A stretch of DNA of 64,000 bases from Arctic95D-9 sp035967665. Lineage in GTDB: Bacteria > Verrucomicrobiota > Verrucomicrobiia > Verrucomicrobiales > DEV007. Of the stretch, positions 8,611 through 16,366 are shown piece by piece. The notes beneath the pieces were generated by a model. It did not search any database. It saw nothing but the letters and a program-made list of their open reading frames with translations, and was not told the DNA's origin. The translations under genes and the position numbers were made by a program. Location: contig JAYWLB010000029.1 in NCBI GenBank assembly GCA_035967665.1, positions 45,249 to 109,248 of the forward strand. The letters are read 5' to 3'. The number at the start of each line of letters is the position of its first letter. The stretch's first letter is position 1.

Positions 8611-9801
8611 TCAGATCAAAATCACGGCAACAGACGCGCCCTCATCCAGTTTCTCGCCCGGATTAAGTCTTAGTAGGCAGTTCGCTCGGCTCAATCCGAA
8701 GATGGCGTGTGATTGCTGGGTGCCGGAAAGCCGGAGCTTCCCGCTCTCCACGCGACCACGAAAATAATGGGGTCGATCGCCCGTGTTTTCCACCGCTTCC
8801 CCCAACACCACCGAAACATTTCCAGCCTCTCCGGAAACGCCTTCCGACAAGTCGCCTAACAATCGCCGAATCACCGGAGCGACAAAAACATGAAAGGTCA
8901 CAAAGGCCGAAACGGGATTCCCCGGCAAACCAAAAACGAGAGTCCCATCAGGGTGGCGACCAAAAAGAAACGGCTTCCCCGGTTTGACCTTCACCCGCCA
9001 GAACTCCGTGGTGACACCAAGTTCTTCGAGCACTTCCTTAACGTAATCCTTTTCCCCGACCGAGACACCTCCGGCGATCACGACGATGTCCGCCGTCGCC
9101 AGTGCCGCACCGAGGACCTCACGCAATTCCTCCGGATCGTCAAAAGCATGGGAAGCTGCCGCAATCCCGCCGACTCGTGTCACCGCCGCCTGCAGCATCG
9201 GTGAATTGCTGTTGTAAATTTCACCCGCCAACAAAGGAGCCCCCGGCTCGACCAGTTCGTCGCCGGTTGTCACGATCTGAACAAGCGGCTTCCCGTGCAC
9301 CGCCACTTCGGGAATCCCCTGCGAAGCGAGCAGCGCGATTCTCGCCGGACTCATGACATCGCCACGCTCCAATAACTTTTGTCCGGCACAAACATCGCCA
9401 CCTCTCCGGCGAATATTCTCTCCCTCTACAACACCTTCAACGATCGTGATTTGATCACCTTCACGGGTGACGTCCTCCTGCATGATCACCGCGTCAGCGC
9501 CCACCGGCACCGGCGCTCCCGTGAAAATCCGAATCGCCTCCCCGGCCTGCAGAATAAGATGACAATCCAACCCCGCCGCCTGCACAGCCTCGTTCACCTG
9601 AAGGGTATCACCGGTCCTGCACTCCGCGGCACGAACCGCATAGCCGTCCATACTGGAATTATCGAAAGGAGGCGAATCGACCGATCCCGTAATTTCCTGA
9701 GCGAGAACCTGATCCAGCGTCAATTCGAGAGGAATCCACGTAACCGCGCCCGGTGAGGCTGCGTCGAGAATTCGACGTTTGGCTTCCTGTTCTTCAAGCA
9801 T
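8611..9801 (-). CDS. moeA: Molybdopterin molybdenumtransferase MoeA
   Basis: A 396-residue protein of usual length that inserts molybdate into adenylylated molybdopterin. The family core is clear: SSMDGYAVRA near the N-terminus, FTGAPVPVGADAVIMQED, GDVMSPARIALLASQG, TTGDELVEPG, IYNSNSPML, GGVSVGEKDY and VFGLPGNPVSAFVTF. No other molybdenum cofactor gene lies in this window, so the pathway is dispersed. It precedes chrA on the minus strand with a 60-bp gap and need not be co-transcribed. Confidence 0.95.
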   Translation of the reverse strand: MLEEQEAKRRILDAASPGAVTWIPLELTLDQVLAQEITGSVDSPPFDNSSMDGYAVRAAECRTGDTLQVNEAVQAAGLDCHLILQAGEAIRIFTGAPVPVGADAVIMQEDVTREGDQITIVEGVVEGENIRRRGGDVCAGQKLLERGDVMSPARIALLASQGIPEVAVHGKPLVQIVTTGDELVEPGAPLLAGEIYNSNSPMLQAAVTRVGGIAAASHAFDDPEELREVLGAALATADIVVIAGGVSVGEKDYVKEVLEELGVTTEFWRVKVKPGKPFLFGRHPDGTLVFGLPGNPVSAFVTFHVFVAPVIRRLLGDLSEGVSGEAGNVSVVLGEAVENTGDRPHYFRGRVESGKLRLSGTQQSHAIFGLSRANCLLRLNPGEKLDEGASVAVILI

Positions 9802-9861
9802 GCGGAAAGATAAAACGCACTTCCCTGCTCATAGTCAATCACCGAATATTGATGCGAACGT

Positions 9862-11097
9862 TCAGAGAAAAACCCATCCTGCCAAACCCGCAAGAATGAC
9901 AACGAGCCAGACCGGCAACTTTGCTACAAAGTAAAGCGCGGCGACGCCTGTCAGAAAAACAACATCGTTCGTGGAGGTGATCGATTTTGTCCAGACAGGC
10001 GAATACAACGCCGCGCCCAGCAGCCCGACCACTGCCGCATTGGTTCCGATGAGCGCGGCACGAAGCGAGGGCTTTTTCACCAGATCCCCCCAAAACGGGA
10101 GAACCCCGAGAACGAGCAACCACGCGGGAAGAAAAATACCGACAAGGCAGACGGCGCCCATGAGCCATGGCCCGCCGACGCCTTCCATAATCGATCCAAG
10201 ATACGCCGCGAAGGTAAACAACGGCCCCGGCACCGCCTGAGCAGCCCCGTAACCGGCGAGAAACTCCTCCCCCGTCAGCCAGCCCGGCGTGACGACCTCC
10301 TGGCTAAGCAGCGGCAACACGACATGCCCGCCCCCGAACACGAGGGCACCGCTTCGAAACATGGCGTTGAAGGCCGCGAAAATAGAATTGTCACTGCCGG
10401 AAGAAACGAAAAACGGCATTGCAAAGAGCAGTGAAAAGAAAACAACGAGACACGCCATGCCAAACCAACGAGAACCGGAGACTGAGCCAACGGGGTGGTT
10501 CCCAACAGGGTTAGGTCGCTCACTTAACCCTCTCAGGTCAGTGTTTTCGGCTGCGACAGACTTCCGGAAGAAAATAAATCCCAGCGCTCCGCCAAACACG
10601 ATCACGACCAGCTGCATCCACGCGACCTCTGAAAGCAGCATCACAGCCCCGGCAGCGAGAGCGATGAACTGATGAGAGCGCCCCGGACAAAGGGACTTCC
10701 ACATCGAAGCGACAGCATTGGCAATCACCGCGACGACCGCAATTTGCAACCCGCGAAGCCAACCGGCCGAAGCATCAAAACCTCCGTCGGAAACCGCCAT
10801 GACACCGATCCCGAAAAGAATCAGGGCAATCGCCGAGGGCAGGGTAAATCCAATCCACGCGGCTGCGGCTCCCGCCAGGCCGCCGCGTCGCCACCCGATC
10901 GCAAGCCCCAGCTGACTGCTCGCGGGCCCCGGGAGAAACTGGCAAAGTGCGAGAAGATCGGCAAAGTCAGATTCCCCGAGCCATTTTTTAACTCCGACGA
11001 ACCGGTCCCGGAAGAAGGCAACATGAGCCGTCGGCCCACCGAACGAGGTAAGACCGAGAAGGGTAAACTCACGCAGTATTTCCAGAAAGTGTTTCAC
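9862..11097 (-). CDS. chrA: Chromate transporter family protein ChrA (long, two-domain)
   Basis: A 411-residue polytopic protein with two homologous CHR halves. The first carries TSFGGPTAHVAFFRD and QFLPGPASSQLGL, the second FGGGHVVLPLLSQEV and AAQAVPGPLFTFAAYLG; the PGP and FGG motifs are family hallmarks. Characterised members export chromate, but many homologues have unknown substrates. The linker between the halves (encoded at about 10500-10545) contains a copy of a sequence motif found elsewhere in the window, so it may have been acquired by in-frame insertion. Confidence 0.9.
   Translation of the reverse strand: MKHFLEILREFTLLGLTSFGGPTAHVAFFRDRFVGVKKWLGESDFADLLALCQFLPGPASSQLGLAIGWRRGGLAGAAAAWIGFTLPSAIALILFGIGVMAVSDGGFDASAGWLRGLQIAVVAVIANAVASMWKSLCPGRSHQFIALAAGAVMLLSEVAWMQLVVIVFGGALGFIFFRKSVAAENTDLRGLSERPNPVGNHPVGSVSGSRWFGMACLVVFFSLLFAMPFFVSSGSDNSIFAAFNAMFRSGALVFGGGHVVLPLLSQEVVTPGWLTGEEFLAGYGAAQAVPGPLFTFAAYLGSIMEGVGGPWLMGAVCLVGIFLPAWLLVLGVLPFWGDLVKKPSLRAALIGTNAAVVGLLGAALYSPVWTKSITSTNDVVFLTGVAALYFVAKLPVWLVVILAGLAGWVFL
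10504..10540. repeat. Degenerate copy of a dispersed motif inside the chrA linker
   Basis: AACAGGGTTAGGTCG (10504-10518) matches the reverse complement of the motif at 53281-53295 except for one base, and is followed by TTAACCCT and AGGTC as in that copy. It falls in the hydrophilic linker between the ChrA halves and keeps the reading frame. A third copy is at 26819. Confidence 0.45.
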
Positions 11098-11250
11098 AGC
11101 TCTCTCAGTTCACGTCTCAGCGGACACTTCTCAACCTGAAATTCGAAAACACTCAAGGCGCCCAATTGAGTGACGCGTAACCCGGGTAGGGAGAGGCGTC
11201 CCTGCCGATCCGGGGCGTCCTGTTGATTTCCCGAAATCCCCGCCCAGGAT

Positions 11251-12147
11251 CTATCCCTTCCGCCAGAGCCAGCGCAGCGAATCGGGAAAGATCGCGCCAC
11301 CGTGATTCCCGTTATGACCGCCCTCACCATATACGAACTTATAATCGTAGTCGGAGAACTTCAATGCCGCCGCCATTTGCTGATTCGCGAGCGGCCAGTT
11401 CCCGTGCTCATTGTCGAGATCGTTCGATCCATCCTGAAGAAAGACCCGCAGGGGCCGCTTATCCGATTTCCGGATCAGGGCAGGATAGACGTGCCCGCCT
11501 TTGATATTCGTGAAACTGCCGATATGACTGAGCACTTTTCGAAAAAGGTCAGGCCGCTCCCACGCGACCGTGAACGCACAGATTCCACCGGAGCTCATCC
11601 CGCAAATCGCCCGCATCTCAGGATCATCGGTGAGTCGATACTCCTTCCCGACTTCTGCGAGAATCTCCTTTTCCAAAAACTCCGCATATTTCCCGCTGAG
11701 GGTATCATATTCGACTGAACGGTTGCTCCCGACGCCTTCCGGAGCCTTCCAGCCCTGCTCCTTTTCCAACACATTCGTGAACCAGCCCGGATTGACAAAA
11801 ATGCCGATCGTCACCGGCATTTCGCCGCTCGCGATTAGATTGTCAAAAACGACCGTAGAACGCACCTGCCCCGTTTCACCGACGTAGGCGTGCCCATCCT
11901 GAAACACCATTACCGCAGCCGCTTCCTTCCCGCCATACTGAGCCGGAACGTAGACAAAATACTCGCGAATCGTCCCGGGATAGACTTCGCTTCGAATCTG
12001 ATGCTTCGTGACCTTGCCTTTGGGAACGCCGTCTTTGGGCATCGAATCCTCTCCGAACGGATACTCCCTGGGCTTCGGCTTTTCCTCCTCAGCCAGACCC
12101 GAAGACAGCGTAAAGAGCGAAATAATAGCGGCGATTGCGATTCTCAT
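11251..12147 (-). CDS. Secreted esterase, enterochelin esterase/esterase D-like alpha/beta hydrolase
   Basis: I choose the ATG at 12147, which gives 298 residues starting with a clean signal peptide (MRIAIAAIISLFTLSSGLA); the longer open frame would bury it. The mature protein has VYVPAQYG, FQDGHAYVGE, a nucleophile elbow GMSSGGICAF and a C-terminal GEGGHNGNHGG that supplies the His. This is the putative esterase family (Fes, D-type). Close PVC homologues are often called gluconolactonase- or enterochelin-esterase-like, but no siderophore genes are nearby, so the substrate is unknown. Divergent from dsbD across 144 bp. Confidence 0.8.
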   Translation of the reverse strand: MRIAIAAIISLFTLSSGLAEEEKPKPREYPFGEDSMPKDGVPKGKVTKHQIRSEVYPGTIREYFVYVPAQYGGKEAAAVMVFQDGHAYVGETGQVRSTVVFDNLIASGEMPVTIGIFVNPGWFTNVLEKEQGWKAPEGVGSNRSVEYDTLSGKYAEFLEKEILAEVGKEYRLTDDPEMRAICGMSSGGICAFTVAWERPDLFRKVLSHIGSFTNIKGGHVYPALIRKSDKRPLRVFLQDGSNDLDNEHGNWPLANQQMAAALKFSDYDYKFVYGEGGHNGNHGGAIFPDSLRWLWRKG

Positions 12148-12291
12148 AGTGAGAACATCTTCCCTTTTTCGAACGCCTTGGCAAGAAATAGACTCTAACG
12201 TGTTCGAAACCGCTATTACGGGACTTTTTCCGTAAGGTTCCACCTTTATTCCCGTTTAAGATATCGCCATCATCCAAACAGCTTTCTGTTC

Positions 12292-14493
12292 ATGACTCAA
12301 AATCCTCTTTCCCGCAGCACGGCTTTTCACAAGCCCCTTTTCCAGGCGCTGGCTTTCGCCATTTTAGTGATCACAACGGCGATTCCCGCAGTTTCAGTGG
12401 CACAGTCAAAATCACTCGCCGTCCGGGATAAGAACGTGGAAGCTCAGCTTGTTTCCAGCGTCAACTCGATCCAGCCCGGCGTACCTTTCACGGTTGCGCT
12501 CAAGTTAAAGATTGATCCGACCTGGCACACCTACTGGAAAAATCCCGGAGAAACCGGAAAACCCACCGAACTGAAACTGAACCTTCCCGAAGGCTTCACC
12601 GCAGGCGATCTTCAGTATCCTGTTCCGAAACGGTTCGTCGTCGATTTCGGATACGACATCGTCGAGGCCGGATTCGGCTACATCACGGAAGTGCTGCACC
12701 CAATCACAATCACCCCACCCGCTGACCTCGCGGTGGGAACTCCCGTTGCCATCAGTGGCACCGCTGAATGGCTCATGTGTGACCCGAATACCTGTATCCC
12801 CGGGAAAGCGGCGCTCACGATCAATCTCAATGTATCGGAAACGGCCTCACCGTCCTCCGCCGCCGGCGAAGTGGACGCGGCCATCTCAAAAATCCCCGAA
12901 TCGACAGATTGGAAAACCTCCATCGCTCTCGAAGGCGGGGAGGTCATCGTCACAGTCGACACCGGTGGCGCCGACCTTCCGGCAGTGGAGAAAATCCATC
13001 TCTACCCGAACGAGAACTTCATCTTTGACCAGCTCTCCGTTCCGGAAATCTCTAACACTGACGGAAAACTGACTTTCACTTTTAAAAAGTATGAAAAGCT
13101 CGAAAGCGCTCCTGAGAACTTCAGCGGAATCATCGTCGCTGAAACCGGTGCAGGGAAGAAAGGCTTTAACATTTCCACTTCAGCCGGTGGAGCATCCGCC
13201 GCAGCGACCACCCCGGCCACACCCGCTGCCAATGAGACCACGGCTGCGGACAAACCGGCCACGCCCGAAGAGCTGCCCTTCGGAGGCGGACTCTTCGGCT
13301 TCCTTCTTGCCGCTTTTCTCGGGGGAATCATCCTCAACATCATGCCCTGCGTCTTCCCCGTGATTTCTCTCAAGGTGATGTCGTTTGTCGGTCAGTCAGG
13401 AGAGGACAGAAAAAAGGTCCTCGCCCACTCCCTTACCTTCGCTCTCGGAATCCTCGTCTTCTTCTGGATCCTGACAATCATGCTAATCGTCCTCCGCTCC
13501 GCCGGAAGTGACGACATCGGCTGGGGTGTTCAGCTCCGCCAGCCCGGCTTCGTCATCGGTCTCATCTTTGTCATGGTCCTCGTGGCACTGAGCCTTTTCG
13601 GAGTTTTCGAGCTCGGTGCCTCGATGACGACGGTCGGCGGAGATCTCGCGAACAAGTCGGGCTACGCCGGCAGCTTCTGGAGCGGCGCTCTCGCGGTGCT
13701 TCTCGCCACTCCCTGCACCGCTCCTCTCATGGCCCCGGCGATTGGATTCGCTCTCGTGCAGCCGGCGGGAATCATGTTCCTCGTCTTCACCGCTCTGGGC
13801 CTCGGCCTCGCCGCGCCTTACTTTATCTTCGCGATTTTTCCGAAACTCCTCGACGTGATTCCTCCTCCGGGCGCGTGGATGGATACTTTCAAGCAGTTCA
13901 TGGGTTTCCCAATGCTCGCGGTGGTCGTTTGGCTCTCCGGCGTGCTCTCCAAACAGCTTAGTGTCGGAGGACTGCAGTGGGCCCTTGCCTCAGTTCTCAT
14001 CGCCGCGATCGCCGCCTGGATCTTCGGTCGCTTCGCCGGTTTTAATCAACCGGCCTCGAAGCGGACCAAGGGGAAAATTGCCGCCGCTCTCGTCTTTGCC
14101 CTGAGCCTTTACGTCGCCTACGACGCCTCACAGAAGCGGGCCCCTGCAAGCACGACTGACATTCGCGACGTCATCGCCGCTCACCGTGCTGAAGGCAAAG
14201 ATGTCTTCGTCGATTTCACCGCCGAGTGGTGCCTCACCTGTAAAGTGAACGAACGAGTAGCGATCAAAACGGACGAGGTCCAGAACGCCTTTAAGGAAAA
14301 CAACATCGAGTTCGTGATCGGCGATTGGACTAACAAAGACGCCAGCATCGCCGCCGTCCTCGAAGAACACGGCCGGGCCGGAGTCCCTCTCTACCTTCTC
14401 TATCCTGCCGATCAATCCAAACCGGCTGTGATGCTGAAAGAGGGAATCCTCACCCCGGGTGATATCCTCGAGGCGATTGAGAGCATCAAATAA
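12292..14493 (+). CDS. Protein-disulfide reductase, DsbD family (ScsB-like)
   Basis: A 733-residue three-part protein. After a signal peptide (about residues 1-38) comes a periplasmic DsbD N-terminal-like domain with WLMCDPNTCIPG, the Cys pair typical of the ScsB/DsbD2 branch. An Ala/Thr/Pro linker (about 285-325) leads to a block of eight predicted membrane helices with MPCVFPVISLK and ATPCTAPLMAPA, each holding a redox Cys. The C-terminal thioredoxin domain has AEWCLTCK (about residue 646). These proteins carry electrons from cytoplasmic thioredoxin to periplasmic partners, for example for cytochrome c or copper protein maturation. Confidence 0.92.
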   Translation: MTQNPLSRSTAFHKPLFQALAFAILVITTAIPAVSVAQSKSLAVRDKNVEAQLVSSVNSIQPGVPFTVALKLKIDPTWHTYWKNPGETGKPTELKLNLPEGFTAGDLQYPVPKRFVVDFGYDIVEAGFGYITEVLHPITITPPADLAVGTPVAISGTAEWLMCDPNTCIPGKAALTINLNVSETASPSSAAGEVDAAISKIPESTDWKTSIALEGGEVIVTVDTGGADLPAVEKIHLYPNENFIFDQLSVPEISNTDGKLTFTFKKYEKLESAPENFSGIIVAETGAGKKGFNISTSAGGASAAATTPATPAANETTAADKPATPEELPFGGGLFGFLLAAFLGGIILNIMPCVFPVISLKVMSFVGQSGEDRKKVLAHSLTFALGILVFFWILTIMLIVLRSAGSDDIGWGVQLRQPGFVIGLIFVMVLVALSLFGVFELGASMTTVGGDLANKSGYAGSFWSGALAVLLATPCTAPLMAPAIGFALVQPAGIMFLVFTALGLGLAAPYFIFAIFPKLLDVIPPPGAWMDTFKQFMGFPMLAVVVWLSGVLSKQLSVGGLQWALASVLIAAIAAWIFGRFAGFNQPASKRTKGKIAAALVFALSLYVAYDASQKRAPASTTDIRDVIAAHRAEGKDVFVDFTAEWCLTCKVNERVAIKTDEVQNAFKENNIEFVIGDWTNKDASIAAVLEEHGRAGVPLYLLYPADQSKPAVMLKEGILTPGDILEAIESIK

Positions 14494-14507
14494 TCAGGGC
14501 CGGACAA

Positions 14508-14530
14508 GAGGGACTTTTTACAAGTCCCTC
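14508..14530. terminator. Perfect 9-bp stem after dsbD
   Basis: GAGGGACTT and AAGTCCCTC flank a 5-nt loop, 14 bp after the dsbD stop and before the convergent GDPD end. No T-run follows on the plus strand, so it could be a bidirectional, weak terminator or an mRNA 3' end stabiliser. Confidence 0.4.
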
Positions 14531-14592
14531 AGCGTAGCGGAGGATCCTGAATCTTCCGCAGACGTGTAATCCTCAAAACCTGATAGTTCTCA

Positions 14593-15444
14593 TCAAGGTG
14601 CCTTTGTGAGGTCCAGCATCACCTGCGGCCTGTCGGTGATGATGCCGTCGATCCCGGCTTCGATCCACTTTTGAGCGTCTTCAGTCTTGTTCACCGTCCA
14701 GAGCGTGACGAGAAATCCGGCGCTCTGGAGTGATTTGAGATTGTCCGCCGTAAAATCCGGGAATGCCCAGCCCACCCAATCAGGATCAAACGCCTTGATC
14801 TCGGTTAGGCGCTCAGCGGTGAGTTCCTTGCTCCCCAACGCTCCCAGCTTCACATCGGGCAGCTCTTTCTGAAAGTCTCTGAGGAAGTCCCAGTTGAAAC
14901 TCTGCACGATGATCCTGTCACCACAGTCGAGGTCCCTGATCACCTTCGCATAAGCTGCGGCGGATCCGGTCTTGTGCTCGATCAGCGGAATCATGCCGTG
15001 CTCGAAGCACAACTCGAGTGCATCACTGAACAGTGGCATCTTCTCGCCTTTGAATTTCCCCCCGGCAAACCACGCTCCGACGTCGGTCTCCTTGATAGCA
15101 TCCCATGTCTCCCCTTCCACCGTGTTCTTCTTGCCGGTAAACCGCTCAAAGGTTCTATCGTGAAACAACACGAGAACACCGTCGCTGGTTTCCCTGACGT
15201 CGAACTCGACCACCGGTGCTCCCTGTTTCGCCGCCTCCACAATCGAGCTGATTGTGTTCTCCGGGCAATCCGCACTCGCGCCACGATGCGCCATGATCAC
15301 CGGCTTCCCTGCTTCCACTACTTGTCCTGACATCATTAAAAAGATTGATCCTGTGAGACCTAACCAGATCCGGGAATTCCGACTACGAAAGTTTGATAAT
15401 CCGTTTTGCATTTTCTGAGAATATTTTTCTTTGAGCGTCATCAT
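14593..15444 (-). CDS. Glycerophosphodiester phosphodiesterase
   Basis: A 283-residue GDPD TIM-barrel enzyme that hydrolyses glycerophosphodiesters to glycerol 3-phosphate and an alcohol. Motifs include AHRGASADCPENT (catalytic His and the metal-site Glu), EFDVRETSDGVLVLFHD and the C-terminal LWTVNKTEDAQKWIEAGIDGIITDRP. A hydrophobic segment (IWLGLTGSIFLMMSG) upstream suggests a signal anchor, so the enzyme probably works in the periplasm. The start is uncertain: ATG at 15444 or 15411. Both overlap the end of the amidohydrolase gene, so the two are likely translated from one message. Confidence 0.9.
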   Translation of the reverse strand: MMTLKEKYSQKMQNGLSNFRSRNSRIWLGLTGSIFLMMSGQVVEAGKPVIMAHRGASADCPENTISSIVEAAKQGAPVVEFDVRETSDGVLVLFHDRTFERFTGKKNTVEGETWDAIKETDVGAWFAGGKFKGEKMPLFSDALELCFEHGMIPLIEHKTGSAAAYAKVIRDLDCGDRIIVQSFNWDFLRDFQKELPDVKLGALGSKELTAERLTEIKAFDPDWVGWAFPDFTADNLKSLQSAGFLVTLWTVNKTEDAQKWIEAGIDGIITDRPQVMLDLTKAP

Positions 15445-16315
15445 TTTTAAGGAGTCGTTTCACGTTGTTAATCTGGTCCAATCCCGAACAGGCCTGAATT
15501 TCAGGAGTAGGATCGGCACAATCCGTTCCCAGCATCAACTTGTCCTGATGCCTGTCGAGAAAAGCCGCGGCGTGCTCTTCATCACGGTTCAACGCATTGC
15601 GCCCCGATCCGGCGGAGAGATCACCATACATGTTGGGATAGTCACTCAGGTATTTGTCGGACAGACCTCCCGGCGTCACCGGTCCCGTCGGGTAATTCGT
15701 CGCCTGATCGTGCTTCGCATCGATATTTCCCCACCAGGCCTGAGCATGACCAATGAAATTCACTCTGGGAAAGCGTTCGAGCACCTTATGAAACCGCTCA
15801 AATCCCATATTGTAGCGATTGTGCTCAAAATGAAGCAACACGGGAACCTCGAACTCCTGAGCCACCTCGTAAACGCGGATCATCGGGGCAGAGTCACACT
15901 CAAGATGAAATTTTGATTCCCCGATTCCAACGGCACCGTTCTTTAACCAGTGTTCGAGTCGCGGAACGGCATCCGATGCATCGGGCACTTCATTGCAGAA
16001 AAAGGCGAACAAATCCGGTTGTTTTGCGGCAAGCCGCGCCGACGCCTGCGTCCCGAAAACCCGCGCGGCGAGGCCATTCGATTTCCCTTTATGAGTCGAC
16101 GCCATTGCCAGTGCCGAGGCCGCCGGAAGCAACACCGTTTTGGAAACGCCCATCTTCTTCTGGTGGGCAATGAGTTCGTCGTCCCGCCTCCCGTGAAAGT
16201 TAACGTGCTGATGAATATCGATGATCTCAAGCGGTTCGTCTTTTCCCACCGCGGCCCCAACGGTGCCGGCAGCAATCCCGATTCCCGCTATTTTTGTGAA
16301 TTGTCTTCGATTCAT
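15383..16315 (-). CDS. Amidohydrolase (metal-dependent TIM-barrel) with Tat-like signal
   Basis: The open frame extends far upstream, but the ATG at 16315 gives a 310-residue protein beginning MNRRQFTKIAGIGIAAGT, a twin-arginine-like export signal, so I use it. Motifs are IIDIHQHVNFHG (HxH metal site), VLLHFEHN, NFIGHAQAWWGN and MLGTDCADPT (final Asp). This is the amidohydrolase 2 family common as secreted enzymes in planctomycetes and verrucomicrobia; substrate unknown. It overlaps the GDPD gene and is divergent from the dehydrogenase at 16367, leaving a 51-bp shared upstream region. Confidence 0.85.
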   Translation of the reverse strand: MNRRQFTKIAGIGIAAGTVGAAVGKDEPLEIIDIHQHVNFHGRRDDELIAHQKKMGVSKTVLLPAASALAMASTHKGKSNGLAARVFGTQASARLAAKQPDLFAFFCNEVPDASDAVPRLEHWLKNGAVGIGESKFHLECDSAPMIRVYEVAQEFEVPVLLHFEHNRYNMGFERFHKVLERFPRVNFIGHAQAWWGNIDAKHDQATNYPTGPVTPGGLSDKYLSDYPNMYGDLSAGSGRNALNRDEEHAAAFLDRHQDKLMLGTDCADPTPEIQACSGLDQINNVKRLLKNDDAQRKIFSENAKRIIKLS

Positions 16316-16366
16316 GCCCTGTTCATCCTTTGAGGCGATTATCTGACTTAACTCGAATCCTGCGAG

